A stretch of 64,000 nt of DNA, from the NCBI GenBank assembly GCA_963921195.1, contig OY992537.1, positions 32,285,911-32,349,910 on the forward strand, written 5' to 3'. The notes beneath the pieces were generated by a model. The model had not been told where the DNA came from and did no database searches. It saw only the letters and a list, made by a program, of their open reading frames with translations. The translations under genes and the position numbers were made by a program. Positions 1-10,779 of this stretch are shown here, one piece after another (within the stretch, counting starts at the first letter, position 1; the number at the start of each line of letters is the position of its first letter). This stretch comes from Pegoplata infirma. Lineage: Eukaryota; Arthropoda; Insecta; Diptera; Anthomyiidae.

Positions 1-647
1 TGGTCAAGTTTGTTGCCTTGATTAAATATTTATCATATTAAAACGGAATGCACCACAATCTCAAAAATTTACATTTTTAGATAGTTTTGTATGGGCTTTC
101 GATTAAAAATTTTTTTTTTTGAAAATTTTCAGAACCCGTTCTGAAATTTTCCATTTTTTAAAAAAGTCAATATATCAAAAATCCGGCCATTTTTTTTTTC
201 TTTTTTTTTTAATTTTTTTTTTTAAAGTTTAGATGTTTGTCCATTATTTAACGTTGCGAATGAGTATTATTAATTGCATGAATATTACGCATTCGCAACG
301 TTAATACAAGAAAATACAAGCAAATTACAAAATTGTTATGAAATTTAAATCCAAATGCGATTTTCTCGAAAAAAAACGAAAAATGTTTTTCTGATTTTTT
401 TTGTGTGGATGGACAAACATCTTAACTTAAAAAAAAAAAAGAAAAAAAAGTGGCCGGATTTTCGATAAATTGATTTTTTAAAAAATGGAAAATTTCAGAA
501 CGGGTTCTGAAAATTTTCCAAAAAAAAAAAAATTTTAGTTGATAGCCCATACAAAACTATATAAGAATGTAAATTTTTAAGATTGCGGAGCATTCCGTTT
601 TAATGTGATAAATATTTAATCAAGGCAACTCGCCACAAATTTGACCA
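1..647. repeat. Long foldback (near-complete palindrome) element
   Basis: The two halves are inverted copies of each other: TGGTCAAGTTTG... at the left edge pairs with ...CAAATTTGACCA ending near 647, and the pairing runs through matching blocks such as CAGAACCCGTTCTG near 130 and CAGAACGGGTTCTG near 495. The fold closes at a short loop between TTAACGTTGCGAATG (248-262) and CATTCGCAACGTTAA (290-304). No open reading frame of note. The left end may lie outside the window. A one-arm relic of the same family is at about 47365-47505. This is a non-coding foldback or MITE; its superfamily is unknown. Confidence 0.8.
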
Positions 648-769
648 TTTTTCAAATATTTGACCACGCCTCCTAAGCCCAATTTTTGAAAAATTGAAAA
701 ACCGAAAACGCAATTTTCTAAGTTCCATACAAGCTATCCATACAAGTTATTCAGAAGTTTACAGTACAC

Positions 770-935
770 ATGTTTTTTTTCGCTGGACGTTTGGTGTGGA
801 ATGCCTCATATATAAAAAAAAAAAACAATTTCCATTAACAACATAAACCGACATTTAAAATCCTACTGATGATAACACTAACTGGAGTGTTTGAAACCGG
901 TATGGGAATACAAGAAATGTCTATAATTTTTAGAT
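770..935 (+). repeat. Possible Penelope-like element terminal relic
   Basis: The block CTGATGATAACACTAACTGG followed by a GTGTTTGAAACCGG segment resembles the 'CTGATGATG... CGAAACG' motif of Penelope-like element terminal repeats. Similar motifs occur at 38885-38935 (attached to a real Penelope-like coding region) and at 53655-53908. No coding sequence is attached here, so this is a solo-end relic at best. Confidence 0.35.
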
Positions 936-1073
936 ATTTAATTTTTCTTCTGCATTTTTTCATCTTGAACCCTTATAGACAAATTTTTACTTTTTCCTTT
1001 AGAAATTTTTTTACGTTTTTCCTATAGAAAAATTTTTAATTTTTCCTATAGAAAAATTTTTACATTTTTCTTA
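936..1073. repeat. Decayed copies of the 35-bp TCTCAGATTCTGAGA satellite
   Basis: Repeats of 'TTTTTCCTATAGAAAAATTTTTA' with the palindromic half mostly worn away. The same degenerate motif resumes after the two palindromes at about 1910-1990, so the palindromes appear to have inserted into it. Confidence 0.45.
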
Positions 1074-1444
1074 CCCGGTGAAAATTGAGCATATATGGAT
1101 ACATATATGTAAATATATGGATGCATATATGAAAATATATGATCATATATGGTCATATATGAAATTGTATGCAGTCATATATGATCATATTTGCAACATA
1201 TATGTCCATATACGTAAAATGAGGGCATATGCCCATATATGGAGCATATATGTGGACATATATGGAGCATATATGTCATATATGTTCATATGCCCTCATT
1301 TTACGTATATGGACATATATGTTGCAAATATGATCATATATGCCTTCATACAGTGCCATATATATTCATATATGCTCCATATATGGATATACATGACGCT
1401 GTATGAACGCATATATGATCATATTTGTACCATTTTTCACCGGG
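1074..1444. repeat. CATATATG palindrome element, copy 1
   Basis: Terminal inverted repeats are CCCGGTGAAAATTGAGC at the left and ...CATTTTTCACCGGG at the right. The whole 371 bp is a diverged palindrome made of CATATATG-type words every 10-13 bp. The central pairing is essentially exact: the run containing GCAACATATATGTCCATATACG is repeated inverted around a centre near 1250. ORFs here (IYxHI-type repeats) are artefacts of the CATATATG word. Copy 2 follows with no spacer. Confidence 0.8.
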
Positions 1445-1895
1445 CCCGGTGAAAAATGTTCGTATATGGAAACATATACGAGGATATATGGCTACATATA
1501 TGAAGATATATGACCATATATGAACCATATATGGACACATATGTACATATATGAACATATGTGTGGGCATACATAATTATGTATGAATCATATACGTCCA
1601 TATACGTAAAGTGAACCCATATGTAAATATATGGCATACATGTAAATATATAAACATATTTGTGGGCATATATGATCATATATGCTTCATATATGTACAT
1701 GTATGCCATATATTTACATATGGGTTCACTTTACGTATATGGACGTATATGATTCATACATAATTATGTATGGCCACATATCTGTTCATATATGTACATA
1801 TGTGTCCATATATGGTTCATATATGGTCATATATCTTCATATATGTAACCATATATCCTCGTATATGTTTCCATATACGAACATTTTTCACCGGG
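1445..1895. repeat. CATATATG palindrome element, copy 2
   Basis: It starts CCCGGTGAAAAATGTTCG and ends CGAACATTTTTCACCGGG, an 18-bp perfect terminal inverted repeat. The interior is again a palindrome of CATATATG-like words, with the inner sequence AAGTGAACCCATATG paired near 1608 and 1721. It directly abuts copy 1 but differs in interior sequence, so this is not a simple recent tandem duplication. Confidence 0.8.
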
Positions 1896-2195
1896 GGTAT
1901 ACAAAAAATTTTATGTTTTTCATATAGAAAAACTTCAAGATAATAGAAAAATTTTAAGATTCTGAAATATTTTTTCTATAGATTATACCATTTTTTGAAA
2001 AATATTTTCTTTTAAAATCATTTTTAATCCAAATCATTAAAAGAAACCCAAATTTATTTTTCTTTTTCCATGAAAAATGCCTCCTTATAAAGTGCATCAA
2101 AGTTTCTTAAAAACATCTAAAAACGGTGTAGCACTTTCCCTATAATTTCAAATAAAATTCGCAATTCTCTAACGAAATCAAATATCAATTTTTAG

Positions 2196-2308
2196 TACAC
2201 AATTCAATCGTCATTATGTTAATAATTATGTTTTTCGATTACGATGAAGTCGACGATGATGAGGCTAATGAAAAAACCGCACAAATATTACAAGCGGATA
2301 TTTGTTGA
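2196..2308 (+). CDS. Possible short terminal exon encoding an acidic C-terminus (weak)
   Basis: A possible acceptor (AATTTTTAG, AG at 2194-2195) opens a frame that continues through an Asp/Glu-rich run, FDYDEVDDDEANEKTAQILQ, ending ADIC-stop at 2306-2308. An internal ATG gives a 26-residue version, MFFDYDEV.... Base composition here is clearly richer in G+C and in GAT/GAA codons than the flanks, and an A-rich tract follows the stop. Against it: the segment is short, the acceptor lacks a long pyrimidine tract, and GAT/GAC trinucleotide slippage could produce the same pattern. No family is recognised. Presented as a candidate only. Confidence 0.22.
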
Positions 2309-3239
2309 GTACATGTTTTCAATACAGTACAACAACAATAAAAAAAAAAAACAAAACAATATTATGATGCGTAATTACCACACTTGACTTTAGCATGAAC
2401 CCATACACACAAACAAGTTTTGTAAGGCTTTAAGCATTCAGTGTTTAGAGGGCACTTTGTGCAAGGGATTTCTTCCATAAAAGGACAATGACAACGACGA
2501 CAACGAAAAAAAAGAGTTGTTATTGTATTTGGTTGTAAACGTTTTAGTTAGCATTCTATAATACACATACATTCATACATACGTATATATTGGCTATAAA
2601 TATTTTACTCTAGAATTCCTAGATTTGTTCATGCTGATATAAAATCCTATGATGGCAAGAGTTATTTATCTTTTTTTTTTGTTTTTGCAAGTAAGCAGTG
2701 GAGTTTGAAATGAGTTTTTTTTTGATTAAGGCCAGAAGATTTGAAAGAAAAATTATTTTCTTTTGAATGTAGGTCAATCAAATTTAAATGATAGGCTTGT
2801 TGTTGGTCTATAGAAATAAAAATAATCATTAAATTTTTTGGGAATAAATAACAGAAGTTTAAAATTAAAAAAAAAATTCAGACCTACGACATTTAAAATT
2901 TATTTTATATAAAAAATCTCGCGTTAAATCCGAAAATGACGCCCAAAAGTACAAGAATTAGAACAGTTTTCGAGATATTATTAACTGTAGTTTTATAAAA
3001 AAAATTTCTCCGGACTCAATCGGAAGATTTAATCTTTTGGTTCAGAATTAAAGGTAATTCTATACGGTATTTCAATGTCAACGTATTTTTAATACGATTA
3101 TCACCTTGGAAACTATTTGTCGCTTTTCAGACAATTTTGATTTAATTTTACCAAAATTAAGATAAAGTACACTATTTTAAAAATTTAACTGAGATTAGTT
3201 TTTTTTAACATGATATTGTTTTTGTGCTGGTCTAATTTT
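2309..3239. other. Unique-looking non-coding DNA
   Basis: AT-rich sequence with no recognisable gene, RNA or terminal repeats; consistent with intron or intergenic DNA. Confidence 0.4.
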
Positions 3240-3440
3240 AAAAGTGGAAAAGGACACCTCTTCAGTTTGACTATATAAGCTGAGCAAATCCAAGGCAAAT
3301 TAAACTGGCGGATCACTGAATTCGTTAATTTTTTGTTATTTGACAGATCTTTATAAAATATTAAAAACCATATTTTCTTTAATCAATATTTGGACGATAT
3401 GGGCGTTCAAAAAATCATTATATTTTTGGCAATATACACT
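3240..3440 (+). repeat. Dispersed-element relic shared with 52530-52690
   Basis: The stretch around CGGATCACTGAATTCGTTAA, TTTTTTGTTATTTGACAGA and GATATGGGCGTTCAAAAA matches the segment near 52560-52680 (CGGATCACTGATTTTG..., TTTTTTGTTATTTGATAGA, GATATGGGCGTTTAAAAA). Two diverged copies of one repeat family; no coding potential seen. Confidence 0.6.
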
Positions 3441-3555
3441 TTTAGACAAAAAATATTTTTTTAACAAAATAGTTTACGATTGCGAACTTTAACCGGTTGT
3501 AGGAAGTCAAAGACTAACTCCAAAATTTTGTGCATTATTTTTCCCATTATCAGCG

Positions 3556-4983
3556 CCACACGGTGAGCCTCAGCGATGTTTAGGTTGAACTTTAGTGTCG
3601 ACGAAAAGTGTAAGCGCAGTTCGATTTCTACAAGATTAAATGTCACAAAACTGTTAATAGCGAAATCGTAGCTGCTCGCATTCGCGAGTTAACGCGAAAT
3701 TAGTGTTTTTGTATTTTTTAAAATATTGACATTGAAGTTTTTTAAATATTTTTAAAAACTGAGTATACAGTTTTAACTGTACTTTTTTAAAGGTCACAAA
3801 ACAGTAAACATCAAAATCCTATCTTCTTTAGTTCGCGAGAAATCGCGAAATAAATTTTTTGCTGTTTTTGTTTTCATTTTTTATCTTTAGATAGGTTTCT
3901 TTAAAATTTCGTAAAAACATGGTATGCAGTTTTACTTGTGCTTGATCAAAGGTCATACAGTTGTTGACATCGAAATTGTAGGTGTTAAATTTTGCGAGAT
4001 ATCGCGTAATTATATAATTTTTTTTTATTATTTATTTATATTTTAAAACCGGTTCTTTAGAAATAATAAAAAAAGTGGTATGCAGTTTGATTTGAGCATG
4101 TTGGATGAAATTAAAACTGCCCACAAAAAAATTATAGCTGCTCACTTTCGCGAGAAATAGCGTAAAACAACTTTTTGGGGGTATTTGTTGTTTTGATTAA
4201 TAAAAGAAGTTTCTTTACCACTGTTGAAAAACACGAAATGCAGTTTGATTTGCTATTGATTAAAGGTGATAAGGCTGTTAACATTTAAATTTTAGCTGCT
4301 CAATTCTATCGAGATATCTAAAAAAATTGCTAAACTACTATTTATTCATTACTTTGTGTTATTTTTGGTCTGTAAAAACATTTACTTCAATTACCGACAA
4401 AAATGTGGCATGCAGTTTGAATTCGAGGTTATTAAAGTTGACAAAACTGAAAGCATAAAAATTATAGATGATCAATTTCCCGAGAAATTACAAAATGACT
4501 GTTCAAGCTTTTATATTAATTAATTTATTTTTTCTTTAGTGTCTAAAATTAAGGAAAAAGTCTAGAAACGACAAATATATTGTATGCAGTTTAAATTTTA
4601 TGTGGTTAAAGGTGGTAAAACTGCTCAAATCAATATCTTGACTGCTAATTTACGCGAAAAATAAAATTTTTTCCGATATTTTTTTTTAATTTTGCGATTT
4701 CTCGCGAAATTAAGAAGATATAATTGCGATGTTAACTGTTTTGTGACCTGTAAATAAATACAAATAAAACTGCATACTCAGTTTTTGAAGATATTTAAAA
4801 ACTTCATTGTCAAAATTTTAGTAAATACAAAAACACCAATTTCGCGATATTTCGAGAATGCGGGCAGCTACGATTTCGCTGTTAAAAGTTTTGTGACATT
4901 TAATCAAGCAGAAATCCAACTACGTTTACACTTTTCGTCGACACTAAAGTTGAACCTAAACATCGCTGAAGCTCACCGTGTGT
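3556..4983. repeat. Long hairpin element enclosing tandem repeats
   Basis: The left arm (about 3556-3800) begins CACACGGTGAGCCTCAGCGA and the right arm (about 4735-4983) ends as its inverted copy, TCGCTGAAGCTCACCGTGTG. Shared inner landmarks are CACTTTTCGTCGACACTAAAG, the 'CGAAATCGTAGCTG' block and 'ACTGAGTATACAG'. Between the arms lie about seven diverged direct units. The arms carry frames of roughly 60 residues that read LRLHFSSTLKFNLNIAEAHRV in both copies; this is a consequence of the duplication and no protein family is recognised. A transcript would fold into a long dsRNA, as fly hairpin-RNA loci do; that role is inference. Confidence 0.75.
3680..4735. repeat. Diverged tandem repeat, unit about 155 bp (about 7 units)
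   Basis: Each unit contains a variant of 'GCTGCTCAATTTCGCGAGAAATCGCGAAAT' (near 3680, 3832, 3985, 4138, 4297, 4467, 4645), a T-rich run, a 'TATGCAGTTTGATTTG' block and 'AAAGGTCACAAAACTG'. CGCGAGAAATCGCG is a short imperfect palindrome kept in several units. Spacing is 150-175 bp. The array lies wholly inside the hairpin at 3556-4983. Confidence 0.65.
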
Positions 4984-5005
4984 AGATCAGTACCCGATTT
5001 CTGTA

Positions 5006-5207
5006 ACTATGCGAGAAGTTTCCGCATCGAGAAAAATTAAACAATATTATAGTCATTTAGTTTTTTACTGGGTGAGTACAATAATGCTCATGTTAGTAAC
5101 ATCGAACACGAAAAATCATTCAAAGTTATTTTCTAAATCACCCTGTAAAATACAAGAAGACTATAACGTGCTTTTATTTTTCGCGATGCGGAAGCTTCTC
5201 GCATAGT
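5006..5207. mobile_element. 202-bp MITE with TA target duplication
   Basis: About 35 bp of terminal inverted repeat: ACTATGCGAGAAGTTTCCGC at the left and its inverse, GCGGAAGCTTCTCGCATAGT, at the right, flanked by TA at 5004-5005 and 5208-5209. A TA duplication points to Tc1/mariner-type mobilisation. No coding capacity. Confidence 0.7.
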
Positions 5208-5215
5208 TACTAGAG

Positions 5216-6093
5216 TTGTTAATTACACCGCTCAACAAATCGAAGGTTTTTGGCTCCGGTTTGAAGTTTGATATAAAATTTTTAAAGATTTTGACTCGCT
5301 GATTCCAAATTCGTGCTCCAAATTTGTTGAAAATGCGAAAAAACGCGATTTTTGCCTTTTTGAAAGCCTGCACAGCAGCCGCTGGGTGGAATAAAAATCA
5401 GGTGTAAAGCATGAGAGTAGAATTGAACTATGATCTCAAAAATATGATCAAAAAAATTTCAAGTTGTTGCACTATTATTGGCCAAACATGCATTTTAAAA
5501 AAACACTGTAAAATAAATTAGAAAAAATACCATTTTTAAAAGGCTCTAATACAATAACCAGATGATCAATATTTACAGTGATGAGCTCAAAATTTAGGCA
5601 AAAGTTCATTCTTTCTTATAGACTTTTAAACCCATTAAATATATCCTCCGGTGTATGCGAAAAATAACACAGAAATCTTAAATTTTTAAAATATTTATTT
5701 TTTTTAGTTTTTCTTTGAAAAATATAAAAAAAAAACTAAGGTACCTACCTTACCTTTTTTCCAAAAATGGTAATTTTAACAGTATCATTTTAAAACGCAA
5801 GTAAAGCCCAACCAAATGTAATAATTTGAAAAAAATTGTGTTCTATGTTGGAGACCATAGAAAAATTATACTTTTGCGCTTTATAACAAATTTTTATTCT
5901 ACTGAATGGCTGCTGTGCAGGCTTTCAAATAATGCAAAAATCGTAATTTTTCGCATTTTCAACCGTGAATAACTAAAAATCTGGACGTGATGGGAAAATT
6001 TGGAGAACAGATTTGGAATCAGGAGATCAAAGTCTACTAAAATTGACCATCAGAATTCAAACCGGCAAATGAGTGTTGAGCGGTGTTATTCGC
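5216..6093. repeat. Foldback element with arms of about 180 bp
   Basis: Left arm landmarks are ACACCGCTCAACA, CAAACTT-type runs, GATTCCAAATTCGTGCTCC, AAAATGCGAAAAAACGCGA and AAAGCCTGCACAGCAGCC (5228-5382). Their inverses occur in order from 5907 to 6091: GGCTGCTGTGCAGGCTTT, TCGCATTTTCAAC, GGAGAACAGATTTGGAATC, TGTTGAGCGGTGT. The 52755-53270 foldback shares the 'CCAAAC/TTTTCCAT' segment, so the two look related. The spacer (about 5390-5900) holds nothing recognisable. Confidence 0.7.
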
Positions 6094-6894
6094 CTTTCAA
6101 CTTTGTTCGAATAATTCAAATAATTGTTTCTGTTCGTTCGATCAAACGAATAAATCTAAAAAATTATTCGATTAATCGATGAGAATAACGAATACAAAAG
6201 TGGTATTAAAAAATATTTTTATTAACAAAAAAATAACTGAATTTACTTTTTTATGTAAAAAATGCATAAAAAACTTAAAATTTTAAAACTTTCAAGTTTT
6301 AAGTTGGTGTGAGTCGAGTCGGTGGGGGACGTTGAAGGACACATTTTCCCTCTTCATATATGTTTACAAATTCATTTTTACGTTATTTACGTCTAAAAAC
6401 ACACTTTTACTAATAGTTTGTATTATTTTCTGTAACCACGCCCTTAAAAGGGGGCGAGCCAAAAAAATAACATTTCCTAATCATCTCGGTTGAAATGCAG
6501 GCGAATGAACTTCATATGGCATAAAAATATTTTACTTGTAAAAAATTGGTTTTTAGTTGAGGGGGAACATTTTTTTGCTCGTCCAATTTTGCCACTGAAC
6601 TTAACCAGCTTATGACCATTAGACAAAATCGTGCCAAACTTCAGGAGTATAGCTCTTTTATTTTGGACTGTATCATGCCTCCATAGACGGATCAGAAGTC
6701 TTAGAATCGATCACTGATCAATAATATGGGGTCCTAGACCTGAAGGGTATAAAAAATAATTGTTCGATTAATCGACATAAATTAATCGATTTATTCGTTA
6801 TTCGAAAATCGTCATTTTTAAATTAATCGAACAAGAGTTTGGTTTTGTTTGATCGATTAATCGAATTATTCTTAATCGTTACAGAAATCGGGTA
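6094..6894. repeat. Composite: ATTCGATTAATCGAT repeats around a mini-me relic
   Basis: Words ATTCGATTAATCGAT and GTTCGATTAATCGA occur at 6165-6180 and again, inverted, at 6763-6860. Between them, 6300-6755 (minus orientation) holds a worn mini-me piece: the GGGGGAACATTTTT, CCAAACTTCAGGAGTATAGC, GGACTGTATCATG, ATCGATCACTGATCAATA and GGGGTCCTAGACC blocks. The outer sequence GTTACAGAAATCGGGTA (6878-6894) is the exact inverse of TACCCGATTTCTGTAAC (4991-5007), suggesting that the whole of 4991-6894 is an older inverted-repeat unit. Confidence 0.5.
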
Positions 6895-8150
6895 CAGGTT
6901 ATAGATATGTTTCATAACTAAAATTTAAGATATAAGTGTTTTTTCTCGTTTCAGAACTTTAATAAAACTAATTCCAGAAATGGTTCTGGAAGAATCACTC
7001 ATATCTTAATTTTTTTTTTCGAAAATTTCGAGATCGTGAGACTTTTTTGTATAGAAAAAGTCTCAAATACGAGCACATTTTTACAGAACAGGTCTTAGAA
7101 TTTAAGCAATTTTAATTAAAAAATATTCCCGATTCTGAGGCACTCAAACTAAACAAAAAAATAACAGAGAATTCGTAGAGAAAAAAAACAAATTTTAAAA
7201 AAATGTTTTTAATAGAGCTTCTCACTAACTTTTGCTTCGCGACCCCTTTTCAAATTTCTCGCGAAACCCCCACCTAAAAAACAATTGAGAAAATTAAAGT
7301 CGGTCAAGACCTACCATATTATACTCTACACCAGGTTTTCCCGAAAATGTCGAGCGAAATTTTGATACGAGAACTAATTGTAAGCCTAAAAATGGTCCAA
7401 TTATTATCAGATTTGGTAAAGTTAACAAAGTACACGCTTAACAAACACGACCAACATTTGTTGTCAAATATTTCCTTTTCATGAGTTGTGAGATATTTTT
7501 ACGAACATCGGAAGGGTGGTTTGTATGGGGACTACAAGTAGAACTGGTTCGATCTCTTTAAAATTTGGAATGATTCTTTGTAAATACTTATGCCTGCTTA
7601 ATTTTGAAAGCATTCTTATTATAATACGGTTTTAAGAGTAGTTTTTTTTTGCTAAATTTTGGGTGTTGCCAAACTTCAGGTTGGTAGCTCTCTTATTTAA
7701 GCTCTATAAATCATGTTTTTTTTTTTAAATCCCAAATAATTTTTGTTAGGCCCCCTGAAATTTGCTTTAGTTTTTAAAATCTTCCCTTTATATCGTCCTT
7801 GCTTGAATTGTAACAACAAATATCTTTGATATTTAGCTTAAAATGAAAGAGTAAAGAATGATATAAACAATCGGCAATAATTAAACGGACTGCGTGCTAA
7901 CATTTCCTCGAGTTATGTTTACAGTGATGAATTGATGTTGCCTCTAAAAAACACAGACATTCATACTCACAGGCAAAAACACAATAACCCAATTGCAAAT
8001 ATACACAGCTCTATACATGGACACCATAAAGAGATGTTTTCATTATTTGTATTACAAATACAACAACAACATGAACACTAGAGCATTATACTATACATAG
8101 AGACTTTTCTATATAACTATGAATGGGACAACATCTATAACTACATGATG
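6895..8150. other. No gene; scattered element relics
   Basis: AT-rich non-coding sequence. A mini-me middle segment ('GCCAAACTTCAGGTTGGTAGC') is recognisable near 7670-7700. Nothing else is supported. Confidence 0.4.
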
Positions 8151-8338
8151 CTAACACTACAACACTATATATTTTGTGTTGGAGTTATAAGTAGCACTAG
8201 GGGCTGGACAACTTTTTAGACTGAACACAAAAATATGCCTTGTACTATTTTTAAAATGATAATGTTTGGATAAAAATTCACCTGCTGGTGAATAAAAAGT
8301 AACATAATTATAATAATAAAAAAAAAATATAAAAATAA

Positions 8339-8694
8339 CCCTAGTAAAAAAGTTTTGATATAATGATATATAATTTGATACAATCATATTAAATTATATA
8401 TGACTTTTTATATGTTCAGATCTAATTTTATCTAAGATTTATTGCTGATCCATTTTCTTATCTGAGGTTATACATAAATATATCTGACTTTATGTAATTA
8501 TATAAATCTATATTTATTTATATAAAATAAGACCAAGAGGATTTAATTGGATGTGACCAAAATTCGGATATAATTGTATCATTTTTTATATTTGTGTATC
8601 TAAAATAATACAATTAGATCAATATCTGATCCAACTTGATACAGCCAATTTTGAGATCAAATTAGATCTTAAAAGTTTTTTTTTTTTACTCGGG
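8339..8694. mobile_element. 356-bp TA-rich MITE (CCCTAGTAAAAAAG ends)
   Basis: Begins CCCTAGTAAAAAAG and ends TTTTTTACTCGGG, flanked on both sides by AATAA, a possible 5-bp target duplication. The interior is dominated by ATATAATTTGATACAATC-type words. A second member is at 9503-9904. Confidence 0.6.
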
Positions 8695-8864
8695 AATAAT
8701 TATATAATAAAGGTTTTTTCATCATTTTTTTTTTTCATTAATTTTTTTTTTTCATAATTTTTTTTTTCATTAATTTTTCATCAAAAATTTTTTCTCATAA
8801 ATTTTTTTTTTATATTTTTTTTTCCAATTTTAATTTTTATTTTTTTTTCAAATTTTTTATATAT
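8695..8864. repeat. Poly-T / TTTTTCAT low-complexity tract
   Basis: Irregular runs of T broken by CAT, CATTAA and CATAA. Slippage-type low-complexity DNA. Confidence 0.7.
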
Positions 8865-9476
8865 TTTTATACCCTCTACTTACAATTAGTGATAGAGGGT
8901 ATAAATAAGTTTGTCATTCGAAATATCGGTCTGGGACACCATAAAGTATTTATATTCATGCTCCCCGATCAATTTTAAGACATTCTAGCGATGTCCGTCT
9001 GTCCTTCTGTCTGTCTGTGGAAATGGTGATCATGGCCAAAATATTACAAATAGATGATTGAAACTTAACATATTTATTTGAAGTTCTCCGGAGAAGTTTA
9101 GTATTGCATTTGAGCGATCTCGGTTCAACGATTCAAAAGTTATGAACGAAAATGTAAGGACACCTCAAAAATTTTATTACATTCAACATAACCTAAAAAT
9201 ACAAAATGCTTTAATTCGGCTGCTGGTTGACATATGTGAACATAATTGAACACCAAATGGTATTTTAACAAGTACGAACACATTTTTTGACAAAAAAATA
9301 CAAAAATCGCGGATTTTTTTTTTTACCAAAAATTTTTTTTTGCGGAAATTTTTTTTTAAATTTTTTTTTTTTTAAGTAATTTCCTTTTAAAAAAAAGTTT
9401 TTTCCAATAATCTTTTTGAAATTGTGGAGGGTATCACTACATTCGGCAAAGCCGAATTTAACTTTTTTACTTGTTT
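8865..9476 (+). mobile_element. Mini-me-like dipteran element, short copy
   Basis: Opens with the 5' hairpin TATACCCTC...GAGGGTATA (8869-8902), then GTTTGTCATTCGAAATATCGGTC, the CCATAAAGTATTTATATTC block, the core to GCGATGTCCGTCTGTCC, a middle region, and the characteristic 3' end ATTGTGGAGGGTATCAC...TTCGGCAAAGCCGAATTTAAC...ACTTGTTT. This layout (TA proto-microsatellite, core, GTCY proto-microsatellite) matches mini-me elements of Diptera. No protein coding. Confidence 0.7.
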
Positions 9477-9502
9477 TTTTTTACTCGGATTAGACCAAAA
9501 CT

Positions 9503-9904
9503 CCCTGACTAAAAAAAAATAATACCGTGCCATATATCATTTGATCCCAAAAATGAAGGATCCAAAAATATCTTATTAGATAAAATTTGATATAATTATA
9601 TATAATTAGATCCTAAAAATGGAGCGGTAAATATTATCTAATATGATATAATATCAAAAAATTAGATCTAATTAGATATAATAATTTATATATATTATTA
9701 GATCTACTATGATCTTCAATATCAAATTATATGAAATTTGCCGTTCCATTTTGGGATCTAATTATGTCTTATAATATCAAATTTTATCTAATAAGATATA
9801 ATCATATATTTTTGGATTTTCCATTTTTGGGATCAAATGATAAATCAATTTTTATATAATTATATCACAAAATATATGATTATGTCAAAACTTTTTTACT
9901 CGGG
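9503..9904. mobile_element. TA-rich palindromic MITE, second member
   Basis: Starts CCCTGACTAAAAAAAAAT and ends AAAACTTTTTTACTCGGG. Arms carry ATCATTTGATCCCAAAAATG and its inverse CATTTTTGGGATCAAATGAT, and the centre is built of GATCTAATTAGATATAAT words. Related to the element at 8339-8694. Flanks show no clear duplication. Confidence 0.6.
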
Positions 9905-9926
9905 TCGTGTCAAAGATACAATATAA

Positions 9927-10637
9927 CCCAGCAAAATTTTCGGTTGCAAAGAACCGATTGTGGAACAACTTATACTTCCCTAGAACCTGTTCTAATTCTT
10001 GTGCAACACCGATTCTTTTTACAAAGGGATTGTCCCAAAAGCAACAGGTGTTTGTAAGCAAAATTAGAACATATTTTTGTTCCTCGGAATCGGTTCTAGA
10101 AGTAAAATTTGGAACAGAAATGAGAATAAAAGAAATATTTTGAATTGCATTAATTTATTCAAAAAAGATAAACCCAATCATATATAACATGGAATATTTA
10201 CATTTTTTAACACACATTTATCCTTTTTCGCCTCCAAAGTTGCATTTTGGGCCTTACAATAATGGCATACCAGAACATGGATTTTGTGCAAACAAAAATA
10301 AAAAACATAATATTATTAGTATTTGACCCGACCCAGACAATGAAAATTTAATTTAGTCACCTTTGTTTCAACAATTTTCACGATTATATCCTGCTATTTT
10401 AATAGAATTTCGTGTTTTTGATTGGTTAACAAAAATAAATTTCAATTTTTTTGACACATAATTTTTTTTTAATTCCTGAGAACCAAAATGTTATGAAACT
10501 TTGATTGCAGAGAATAAGCTTCACAATAATTTTCACTAAACTTGTTCTGAATAATTAAAGTGTAATTGTGTATGGTTACCGAAGAACCTGTTCTAGAACA
10601 AGTGTTGTCAGAATCGGTTCTGAAAAATTTTCCTGGG
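9927..10637. mobile_element. CCCAGCAAAATTTTC MITE, copy A (711 bp)
   Basis: Ends are CCCAGCAAAATTTTCGG and its imperfect inverse AAATTTTCCTGGG, with further inverted matches such as GAACCTGTTCTAATTC against AGAACCTGTTCTAGAAC. A close copy (B) is at 25623-26306 and keeps the same interior order (AACAACTTATACTTCCCTA, GGCCTTACAATAATG, GTGTAATTGTGTATGGTTACC). No intact ORF; the 78- and 69-codon frames are not conserved between copies. Confidence 0.75.
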
Positions 10638-10779
10638 AAAGTTATATAAACTGATATTATTAGATAATATTCGATCAAATGTTATAAAACCATTTTTCGT
10701 ATAAGATTATATCAAAATAGACATGAACACATATTAAATTATATATTGCATTATATCATTTTTTTTTAATTGGGTTTTT

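Noticed and set aside
1078..1927. Frames of 74-124 codons rich in Ile, Tyr, His and Met in the CATATATG region, on both strands
   Set aside because: They are direct readings of the CATATATG word in all frames; palindromy gives matching frames on both strands. No real protein is implied.
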